DNA of 64,000 bases from Kribbella antibiotica (GTDB lineage Bacteria; Actinomycetota; Actinomycetes; Propionibacteriales; Kribbellaceae), in NCBI RefSeq assembly GCF_004349055.1, contig NZ_SMKX01000024.1, positions 19,887-83,886 of the forward strand. Reading direction: 5' to 3'. Positions 17,034-24,133 of the stretch are shown here, in pieces (position 1 is the first letter of the stretch; each line of letters begins with the position of its first letter). A program made the position numbers and the translations under genes. The notes beneath the pieces were generated by a model, which saw only the letters and a list, made by a program, of their open reading frames with translations, did not search any database and was not told the origin of the DNA.

Positions 17034-19335
17034 GTTCGGTCCGGTACTACGAAAGTTCCGCAAGGCGGCCTGCTGGTCGCAGGAGCGGTTGGCGGGGGAG
17101 TCCGGGGTCAGTGTCGAGGCGATCAAGACGCTGGAAGCCGGTCGGCGCCGCCATCCACGCGTACAGACCGTCGATCGGCTCTGCGACGGTCTTCAGCTGA
17201 GTGCTGACGAGCGTGCCGAGCTGATGGATGCGGCTTTACGCAAAGCTCGCTCCAGCCGGTTGCCGATGGATGTCGCGGACTTCGTCGGTCGCGCGGATGA
17301 GATCGGCGCGGTCGTCGATCTGCTGACCGGTGGTGGACAGACACCCGGCGTGGTCGTCATCTCCGCGATCGCCGGGATGGGCGGCGTAGGCAAGACCGCC
17401 CTGGCCGTCCGCGTTGCTCGCGACCTGGCTGAGCAGTTCGCCGACGGTGTTCTCTACGTGAATCTCCGCGGCTTCGGGGTCGGCGAACCGCTGACACCGC
17501 TGGAAGCTCTCCAGGGCCTGCTTCAGCAACTCGGCTTCGCGCTCCAACGCCCTCCGGAGAGCGCGGAAGAAGCCGCCGCCCTCTTCCGTACCGCCTGCGC
17601 GACCCGCAAGCTGCTCGTGGTCCTCGACAACGCGGCAACCGTCGAACAGGTGGTGCCACTGCTTCCCGGTACGTCGACCTGTGCGGTGATCGTCACCAGT
17701 CGGCGTGCTCTGGTCGGTCTGCCGGGTGCGCGGCCGCTGGCGCTCGGTGTCCTGTCTCAGGACGAAGCACTGGCGCTGCTCACCTCGGCTGCCGGGCAGG
17801 AGCGGGTTGAGAGCGATCCGCAGTCGGCGCTGGAGGTGGTTGCGCTCTGCGGATCATTGCCGTTGGCAATCAGAATCGCGGGCACCCGACTCGCGGCCGA
17901 ATCGACCTGGACGGTGGCCGACCTCGCCCGCCGGTTGGCCGATGAGTCGGTTCGTTTGGACGTGCTCGATGCGGCGGAGTCCGGCGTACGGGCTTCTATC
18001 GCGTTGTCGTTGGCTGGTGGGTCGGCGCAGGATGTGGCGGCAGCGGAGATCTTTGGGCTGCTGGGTCTGCACGAAGGTAACGAGATCGATCTGAAGGTCG
18101 CCGCTTGTTTGGTCGATCGTCCGGAGGCGGAGGTCGAGCCGCTGCTGGAGCACCTCGTCGATCTGCATCTCTTGGAGTCGGCGAGTCCACGCCGCTACCA
18201 GTTCCACGACCTTGTCCGCGCGTACGCCCGGGAGCTCGCGCCCGATGATCGTACGGCGGCCCGTGAGCGGGTGCTGACGCTTTACGTGGCGATGGCCTGG
18301 CAAGCGCGCGCGAAGCTCGGCGTCTCGCAGGCATTCTGGTACGACGAGCGGTGGATCGCCGGTGTCGAGCACCTTGAGTACGACGAAGTCATGGCGTGGC
18401 TGGACGCTGAGGCGGAGGAGATCCTCGCTACGGCCCGCCGATCGACGACAGACCGTGGAACCCTCGTCGTCCTCGCGGGCGGAATGATGCGGTTCTGGAT
18501 CACCCGTCGTCGGCATACCGAGGGAGTGCAGCTCGGCGAACTTGCCCTGGCCGCGCTCCGCGCCGAACCAACCTGTGCCTCGGTCTTCGCCCTGAGCCGG
18601 ATCAGTTATCACGTGTCACAGCACTACTCGTCAAGGTCGGACTCCGAGACCGCGGCAGCCTACCTGCGGGACGCCATCGCAGCGGCACCGATGGACACCG
18701 ATCCGTTGAACCACGTCGTCTGCACGATCGCTCTCGCTCAGGATCTGGAGCGACTCGACAAGCTGGACGAGGCAACCGAGCTGGCCCGATCCGGGCTGGA
18801 CGGTGCCCTCCACATCGCCAACGAGATCATCGAGAGCGACGCACGCTTCACCATCGGCACCCTGGCCGGTCGCCTCGGCAACTTCGCGGAGCAGGACGAG
18901 GCCTTCGACCTGGCGACCGCCACCCTCCGCCGAAGCCGCCCAGAGATTCTCCACCTCCTCCTCCCCGACATCGGCGCCAGCTACCTGCGCTCAGGCCGCC
19001 CCGAATCCGCCCAAACCTGGCTCCGCGATCACCTGCCGGAAAGCAAGAGCTCCGGCGACAAAGCCGCCATCGCCGAACACCTCCACTGGCTAGGCGTCGC
19101 CGAAACAGCACTCACGGCGTACGACGCGGCCCGCGTTGCCCTCACCGAAGCACTCGACGTCATCCAAGGCAGCAACGACGATCTGGAAGCCCAGATCCGC
19201 CACGCACTTGGTACGGCGTTGAGCGAGCTCGGGGAGGACCAGCCTGCTCGGGAGCAGTGGATGTCGGCGTTGGAGCTGTACCAGCGGTGCGGGTTGCCGC
19301 AGGCTGACGAGGTGCGGGGATTGTTGGATGGCTGA
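17026..19335 (+). CDS. STAND ATPase, XRE-HTH/NB-ARC/TPR, array copy 4
   Basis: A 769-residue protein. HTH at 3-59 (FGPVLRKFRKAACWSQERLA, with a Cys in place of the usual Gly at the turn), Walker A GMGGVGKT with Lys123, Walker B LLVVLDNA, VTSRR, GSLPLAI, FHD in YQFHDLVRAYA, then TPR-like helices. The linker between HTH and ATPase is shorter than in copies 3 and 5 and has LRKARSSRLPMDVADF instead of the AARPK-type linker, so this region has drifted or recombined. Much of the TPR part pairs with copy 5. It is coupled on both sides by ATGGCTGA overlaps. Confidence 0.9.
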   Translation: MAEFGPVLRKFRKAACWSQERLAGESGVSVEAIKTLEAGRRRHPRVQTVDRLCDGLQLSADERAELMDAALRKARSSRLPMDVADFVGRADEIGAVVDLLTGGGQTPGVVVISAIAGMGGVGKTALAVRVARDLAEQFADGVLYVNLRGFGVGEPLTPLEALQGLLQQLGFALQRPPESAEEAAALFRTACATRKLLVVLDNAATVEQVVPLLPGTSTCAVIVTSRRALVGLPGARPLALGVLSQDEALALLTSAAGQERVESDPQSALEVVALCGSLPLAIRIAGTRLAAESTWTVADLARRLADESVRLDVLDAAESGVRASIALSLAGGSAQDVAAAEIFGLLGLHEGNEIDLKVAACLVDRPEAEVEPLLEHLVDLHLLESASPRRYQFHDLVRAYARELAPDDRTAARERVLTLYVAMAWQARAKLGVSQAFWYDERWIAGVEHLEYDEVMAWLDAEAEEILATARRSTTDRGTLVVLAGGMMRFWITRRRHTEGVQLGELALAALRAEPTCASVFALSRISYHVSQHYSSRSDSETAAAYLRDAIAAAPMDTDPLNHVVCTIALAQDLERLDKLDEATELARSGLDGALHIANEIIESDARFTIGTLAGRLGNFAEQDEAFDLATATLRRSRPEILHLLLPDIGASYLRSGRPESAQTWLRDHLPESKSSGDKAAIAEHLHWLGVAETALTAYDAARVALTEALDVIQGSNDDLEAQIRHALGTALSELGEDQPAREQWMSALELYQRCGLPQADEVRGLLDG

Positions 19336-21679
19336 GTTCGGTCCGGTACTGCGGAAGTTTCGCAAGGCGGCTGGGTTGTCGCAGGAGCGGCTGGCTGAGG
19401 TGTCGGGGGTCAGCGCGGCTGCGATCAAGACCCTGGAAGCCGGTCGGCGCCGTTATCCGTGGACACAGACGGTTGGATTGCTCGCCGACGGTCTTCAGCT
19501 GAGTAACGACGAGCGTGCTGAGCTGAAGGCTGCGGCTGCCCGGCCTAAGGCAGGCATCGACCGTCTCCCACCCGACGTGGCGGACTTCGTCGGTCGCGCG
19601 GAGCAGATCGCCACGGTGTCTGACCTGTTGACTGGCGGTGGTCAGGCGCCCGGCGTGGTCGTCATCTCGGCGATCGCGGGCATGGGCGGTGTTGGTAAGA
19701 CGGCTTTGGCGGTCCGTGTTGCCCGCGATCTGGCTGGCCAGTTCGCGGACGGTGTTCTCTACGTGAATCTCCGCGGCTTCGGGGTCGGCGAACCGATGAC
19801 GCCGCTGGAAGCACTCAACACGTTGCTCCAGCAACTCGGCTTTGCTCTCCAGCGCCCACCGGAGACCGCGGAAGAAGCCGCCGGGATCTTCCGTACTGCG
19901 TGCGCGTCGCGGAAGCTGCTCGTCGTACTGGATAACGCGGCAACAGTCGAGCAGGTCGTGCCTTTGCTCCCCGGTACGGCGACCTGTGCGGTGATCGTCA
20001 CCAGCCGGCGTGCTCTGGTTGGCCTGCCGGGCGCACGGCCGCTTGAGCTTGCTGTCTTGGCCGACGACGAGGCGCTGGCATTGCTGGTCGCGACAGCCGG
20101 AGCGGAGTGGATCGAAACCGACCTGCAGACGGCACGCGAAGTCGTGGCCCGCTGCGGGTCGTTGCCGTTGGCAATCAGAATCGCCGGTAGTCGGCTGGCT
20201 GCCGAGCCGTCCTGGACGGTGGCCGACCTGGCCCGCCGCCTGGCCGACGAGAGCGCCCGCCTCGACCTGTTCGGCGACGGTGTCCGCGCGTCGATCGCAC
20301 TGTCCCTGGCCGGCACGTCGGCCGCCGACGTGGCCGCAGCGGAGATCTTCGGCCTGCTGGGTCTGCACGAAGGCAACGAACTCGATTTGAAGGTTGCCGC
20401 CCGTCTGGTCGATCGCCCGGAGTCGGAGGTTGAGCCGCTGCTGGAGCATCTCGTCGACTTGCATTTGCTGGAGTCGGCCAGCCCGCGCCGCTATCAGTTC
20501 CACGACCTTGTTCGCGCGTATGCACGCGAGCTCGCGCCTGCTGATCGTACTGCGGCCCGTGAGCGGGTGTTGGCGCTCTATGTGGGGATGGCGTGGCAAG
20601 CGCGAATGAAGGAAGGCGCTGGGCGGGCCTGGTTCGACGAGCAGTGGACTGCAGGTTTCGAGCACCTCGAGTACGGCGAAGTCATGGCGTGGCTGGATGC
20701 TGAGGCGGAGGAGATCCTCGCCGCGGCTCACCGGTCGACGGCAGACCGTGAAACTCTCGTTGTCCTCACGGGCGGCATGATGCGGTTCTGGCACGCCCGT
20801 CGTCGGCATACGGAAGGAGTGCAGTTCGGAGAACTTGCCCTGACAGCGCTCAGCGAGGACCCGACCTGTGCCCCTGTCCTCGCCGTAAGCCGGATCAGGA
20901 CTCACCTGGCACTGCACTACGCAGCCAGGTCGGACCTCGAGACCGCGGGACTTCACCTGAGGGACGCCGTCGCGGCGGCGCCAGTGGAGACCGATACGTT
21001 CAACCACTTCGCGTGTACGGTCTCTCTCGCGCAGGCCTTGGAACAACTCGACCAGCTGGACGAGGCAAGCGAGCTGGCCCGAGCTGGTCTGGATGGCGCG
21101 CTCAGCATCGCCGCCGAGCTCGTCGAGAGCGATGCGCGCCTCGCTGTCGGTTCCCTGGCCGGCCGTTTTGGCCGCTTCGCGGAGCAAGACCACGAATTCG
21201 GCCTGGCGGCCGCAATCCTTCGCCGAGGCTATCCGGAGCTTCTCCACCTGCTCCATCCCGAGGTCAGCACCAGCTACCTGCGCTCCGGCCGCCCTGAAGC
21301 CGCCCGAACCTGGCTTCGCGAGCACCTCCCGCAAGCCAGGCTGTCCGGCGACAAATCCGCCGTAGCCGAACACCTTCGCTCCCTGGGCGTCGCCGAAACA
21401 GCTCTCTCGGCCTACGACGACGCCCGCCTCGCCCTCACCGAAGCCCTCGACCTGATCCAAGGCGGCAACGAGGAGTTGGAAGCCCGCATCCGCCACAACC
21501 TCGGTTCGGCGTTCAGCGGGCTCGGGGAGACCGAGCCCGCTCGGGAGCAGTGGAGGTTGGCCTTGGATCTTTACCGCCGGTACGGGATGCCGGAAGCCGA
21601 CGAGGTGCTACAGCTTCTTGATCTGATCGATGACGGTGAACACAGCCAGGAAACCGAAGGCCAGGAACGCAAAAGCTAG
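19328..21679 (+). CDS. STAND ATPase, XRE-HTH/NB-ARC/TPR, array copy 5 (terminal)
   Basis: A 783-residue protein. HTH at 3-59 (FGPVLRKFRKAAGLSQERLA), Walker A GMGGVGKT with Lys124, Walker B LLVVLDNA, VTSRR, GSLPLAI, FHD in YQFHDLVRAYA, TPR-like C-terminus. Where the other copies end with a GLLNG-like tail and stop, this one continues past GMPEADEV for about 25 residues into DNA that is antisense to the 3' end of the Nramp-like gene; the overlap is 72 bp. Array homology stops at about 21608, which is the transporter's stop codon, so the tail is probably an accident of the junction. Confidence 0.88.
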   Translation: MAEFGPVLRKFRKAAGLSQERLAEVSGVSAAAIKTLEAGRRRYPWTQTVGLLADGLQLSNDERAELKAAAARPKAGIDRLPPDVADFVGRAEQIATVSDLLTGGGQAPGVVVISAIAGMGGVGKTALAVRVARDLAGQFADGVLYVNLRGFGVGEPMTPLEALNTLLQQLGFALQRPPETAEEAAGIFRTACASRKLLVVLDNAATVEQVVPLLPGTATCAVIVTSRRALVGLPGARPLELAVLADDEALALLVATAGAEWIETDLQTAREVVARCGSLPLAIRIAGSRLAAEPSWTVADLARRLADESARLDLFGDGVRASIALSLAGTSAADVAAAEIFGLLGLHEGNELDLKVAARLVDRPESEVEPLLEHLVDLHLLESASPRRYQFHDLVRAYARELAPADRTAARERVLALYVGMAWQARMKEGAGRAWFDEQWTAGFEHLEYGEVMAWLDAEAEEILAAAHRSTADRETLVVLTGGMMRFWHARRRHTEGVQFGELALTALSEDPTCAPVLAVSRIRTHLALHYAARSDLETAGLHLRDAVAAAPVETDTFNHFACTVSLAQALEQLDQLDEASELARAGLDGALSIAAELVESDARLAVGSLAGRFGRFAEQDHEFGLAAAILRRGYPELLHLLHPEVSTSYLRSGRPEAARTWLREHLPQARLSGDKSAVAEHLRSLGVAETALSAYDDARLALTEALDLIQGGNEELEARIRHNLGSAFSGLGETEPAREQWRLALDLYRRYGMPEADEVLQLLDLIDDGEHSQETEGQERKS

Positions 21680-23044
21680 TACAGCGGTCCGAATCGGTGT
21701 GATCCGGATCGCCTTCGGCAGCGCTCGGGAGTTCATCCACCACAGCAGTCCTGAGTACACGAACATCATCGTCCCGGCGGTACATGCCGAGATGACGAGC
21801 AGCACCAAGGGCTGGCTGAGTCCGGCGAGCAGGACGATGATGCCGAAGGCAACCAGTCCCCAGACGAGGCCGAAGTACAGTTTGGATTCGGTGATGGCCG
21901 ACGTACGGAGATAGCGGGCCTTGATCATGTCGGCGGTCAGGCGCGAGGTGTAGTCGACGATGCCGGCCGCGGCGGCGAACAGGGAGAAGGCGCCGATCGC
22001 CCAGAACAGGTAGCCGAACCAGCCGCCGACCAGGGTCTGCAGCTTGGTGCCCTCGATCTTGAGGAAGCCGATGTTGTTCTTGACGGTGTCGTCGCCGAAC
22101 AGGGTCGCGTGCGCGAGCATCGAGGTGAAGACGATCGTCAGGACGGTGATCACGACGAAGGTCGAGGCCTGCTCGATGTTGGCGAACTTCCACCAGCGCT
22201 TCCAGCGGGCCAGGTTGGCGGCGTTCGGGGTGAAGACGTAGCCGTTGGCGGTCGGGTCGGCTTCGGTCCCGCCGGTGACCGGGGAGGTCAGCCGCGGGAC
22301 GTGCAGGCCTTGGCCGAAACCCTTGTCGCGGATCCAGTTGCTCTGGACAAGGTTCTGCCCGCCGCCGGCACCGGCGTACGCGATCGCTCCCATCATCAGG
22401 GCGAAACCGAGTTGGTCGACCGGGAATTCCGGGTGCGTGACGGCGTGGCCGAGCGCGTCGTAGGTTTTGGCGCGGATCGCGAAGATCAACGCCAGTACGA
22501 CGAGGAGGGCGACGGCGAGGATCTTGACGAAGATCAGCCGCTCGAGCATCACGTAGACGACCGGGGCGAAGGTGAGGATCAGGCCGATCGTGAGCAGGAT
22601 GCCCATCGCGATCCAGCGCGGGTCACCGCCGCCGAACAGGTAGGTGAGCATGGATGCGGAGCTGGTCGCCCAGCCGGGCCACATGTTCGCGAAGTAGGTC
22701 ATGATCGCGAAGAACAGGCCCCAGTGCTTGCCGTACCGGTTGAAGCCGGTCAACGCTGTCTCACCAGTGGCCAGCGTGTACCGCTCGATCTCCATGTTCA
22801 GGAACCACTGGATCACGACCCCGACGAGGGCGCCCCAGAGGAACACCAGCCCGACCTGGCTGGAGATGTAGGGCCACAGGATGAACTCACCCGAGGCCAG
22901 TCCGACGCCTGCGCCCACCATGCCGGGCCCGACGATCTTCCAGGTCTGGGTCGGTGGTTCAGGCAGGTCCCGGACCTGTGGTGCGGGCAGGTTCTTCGTC
23001 GGTAGCGCAAATGTGCCGTGGTCTGTCGCCGTGCTGTCAGCCAT
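21608..23044 (-). CDS. Nramp-like (SLC11-related) membrane transporter
   Basis: A 478-residue protein with about eleven hydrophobic helices. The first helix region (GPGMVGAGVGLASGEFILWP) and the later GAIAYAGAGGGQNL helix correspond to TM1 and TM6 of Nramp proteins, but the metal-binding DPGN of TM1 and MPH of TM6 are absent. This places it in the divergent actinobacterial branch annotated as Nramp-family; divalent-metal transport should not be assumed, and an amino acid or other substrate is possible since the fold is APC/LeuT-like. ATG 23044 has an AGGAG site seven bases away. Its 3' end is overlapped by STAND copy 5. Confidence 0.82.
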   Translation of the reverse strand: MADSTATDHGTFALPTKNLPAPQVRDLPEPPTQTWKIVGPGMVGAGVGLASGEFILWPYISSQVGLVFLWGALVGVVIQWFLNMEIERYTLATGETALTGFNRYGKHWGLFFAIMTYFANMWPGWATSSASMLTYLFGGGDPRWIAMGILLTIGLILTFAPVVYVMLERLIFVKILAVALLVVLALIFAIRAKTYDALGHAVTHPEFPVDQLGFALMMGAIAYAGAGGGQNLVQSNWIRDKGFGQGLHVPRLTSPVTGGTEADPTANGYVFTPNAANLARWKRWWKFANIEQASTFVVITVLTIVFTSMLAHATLFGDDTVKNNIGFLKIEGTKLQTLVGGWFGYLFWAIGAFSLFAAAAGIVDYTSRLTADMIKARYLRTSAITESKLYFGLVWGLVAFGIIVLLAGLSQPLVLLVISACTAGTMMFVYSGLLWWMNSRALPKAIRITPIRTAVLAFAFLAFGFLAVFTVIDQIKKL

Positions 23045-23109
23045 CCTGGGCTCCTCACATCGTCGACGTGCTTTCCGGGAGGTTAGCGAATCAGGTCTAG
23101 GCTCGGCGA

Positions 23110-23583
23110 GTGACCACTGACGAGCGTTTCGAAGTTCAGCGCCAGATCGCCGCCACGCCCGCCGAAATCTTCGCCGTACTGCGGGATCCCCGCGGCCACG
23201 TCGCCATCGACAGTTCCGGCATGCTGCAGTCCGCCGACGGGTCCCCGGTGAGCGCGGTAGGCGACGAGTTCGTCGTCCACATGGATCGCGAGTCGCTGAA
23301 CGACCTCCCGATGGGCAAGTACGACGTCACCGTGATCATCACCCGGTTCGCCGCCGACGCAGAGCTCGAATGGACCATCTCCGGCACCATCCAGCCGCCC
23401 ATCAAACACCTCTACGGCTACCGCCTCGAACCCAGCGACACCGGCACCCTGGTCACCACCTACTACGACTGGAGCCAGATCGAGGAGCGCTACCGCGGCC
23501 GCGTCAACTTCCCGATCATCCCCGAAGCAGGCCTCCGCGCAACGCTAGGAATCCTCGCCCGCACGGTCGAGAAGCATCTCTAA
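23110..23583 (+). CDS. SRPBCC (START/polyketide cyclase-like) protein
   Basis: A 157-residue single-domain protein. It opens with the typical first strand and helix of the SRPBCC fold (FEVQRQIAATPAEIFAVLRDP) and ends with a long amphipathic helix (LRATLGILARTVEKHL) preceded by YDWSQIEERY. Such proteins bind hydrophobic ligands in a deep cavity; many are of unknown role. GTG 23110 is assigned because homology begins there; the ribosome site is weak. The last 39 bases overlap the end of the convergent YdeI-like gene. Confidence 0.85.
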   Translation: MTTDERFEVQRQIAATPAEIFAVLRDPRGHVAIDSSGMLQSADGSPVSAVGDEFVVHMDRESLNDLPMGKYDVTVIITRFAADAELEWTISGTIQPPIKHLYGYRLEPSDTGTLVTTYYDWSQIEERYRGRVNFPIIPEAGLRATLGILARTVEKHL

Positions 23584-24003
23584 TGCCTTGGTGATCCGCC
23601 GTGCGCGGGTCTCCGGTTTCTTGGCGTCGAGGATGGCGTTGACGTGTTCTCGGCGGTGGCTGAAGGCGAGGGCGTCGAAGGTCTGCCGGAGGTTGGCATC
23701 GGCGAGCGCCTGCGCGAAGTCATCCGGTACGTCGACTGTGCGCTCAGCCGTATCGCGCTCGACGGTCACCGTGACCGTGTCGCCAGCGCCTTTGCCCAGT
23801 TCGGCGCGGATCGCCTTCAGCACGCCGAGCGCCATACAGCCGCCCATCGAGGCGATCGACCCGCGGTACTCGACCCCGTCGAACGTCGCCAGTACGGGGA
23901 TCCGCCCACCGCCACCCAGCGCCGCGAGCACCGGACCAGGAACCTCAACCCAGGCCCCGCCCTCATCGCCCACCGCGATCACAGCTTCAAAGCTCTCCAT
24001 CAT
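23545..24003 (-). CDS. YdeI/OmpD-associated family protein with DUF1905 domain
   Basis: A 152-residue protein. The first about 95 residues match DUF1905, a small beta-barrel (VPGPVLAALGGGGRIPVLATF, MGGCMALGVLKAIR, then DTVTVTVERD), and the last 50 match the YdeI/OmdA helical segment (ALADANLRQTFDALAFSHRREH, with ETRARRITKALEML). Function is unknown for the family. Two ATG codons are adjacent at the start (24003 and 24000). It is convergent with the SRPBCC gene, and 130 bp from the MMPL gene upstream, a gap that contains an inverted repeat. Confidence 0.85.
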   Translation of the reverse strand: MMESFEAVIAVGDEGGAWVEVPGPVLAALGGGGRIPVLATFDGVEYRGSIASMGGCMALGVLKAIRAELGKGAGDTVTVTVERDTAERTVDVPDDFAQALADANLRQTFDALAFSHRREHVNAILDAKKPETRARRITKALEMLLDRAGEDS

Positions 24004-24028
24004 CCGAGGCTAAACGTCCAAGGGTGTG

Positions 24029-24122
24029 CAGAAGAACTGTTATTACTCGCCATTTCAGGCTCCGAGCCGGCTCGCCCCCGCCTGGGAGTGCCGGCTCGTG
24101 CCCACCTCTAACAGTTCTTCTG
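24029..24122. repeat. 94-bp element with 14-bp perfect inverted ends
   Basis: CAGAAGAACTGTTA at 24029-24042 is exactly inverted at 24109-24122. Inside lies a 12-bp perfect palindrome CGAGCCGGCTCG (24063-24074) and a second GCCGGCTCG nearby, so the whole element could fold into a branched hairpin. It occupies most of the gap between the MMPL stop and the YdeI start. It could be a terminator-like structure, a miniature mobile element or a structured RNA. Confidence 0.6.
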
Positions 24123-24133
24123 TACGCCGGCGG

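Larger units (their letters stand above)
10036..21608 (+). repeat. Five-gene tandem array of STAND paralogues
   Basis: Five genes of 769-783 codons lie head to tail at 10036, 12371, 14688, 17026 and 19328, a period of about 2.3 kb. Each junction has the next ATG inside the previous stop (ATGTCTGA once, ATGGCTGA three times). The DNA across every junction is strongly conserved (TTCGGYCCGGTACT, then a GGAAGTTCCGCAAGGC-like block). Copies 1-2 and copies 3-5 form two groups by motif wording, indicating nested duplication. Confidence 0.9.

Noticed and set aside
19160..21496. Long minus-strand frame opposite STAND copy 5
   Set aside because: Crosses a gene junction in antisense and shows no protein family features.
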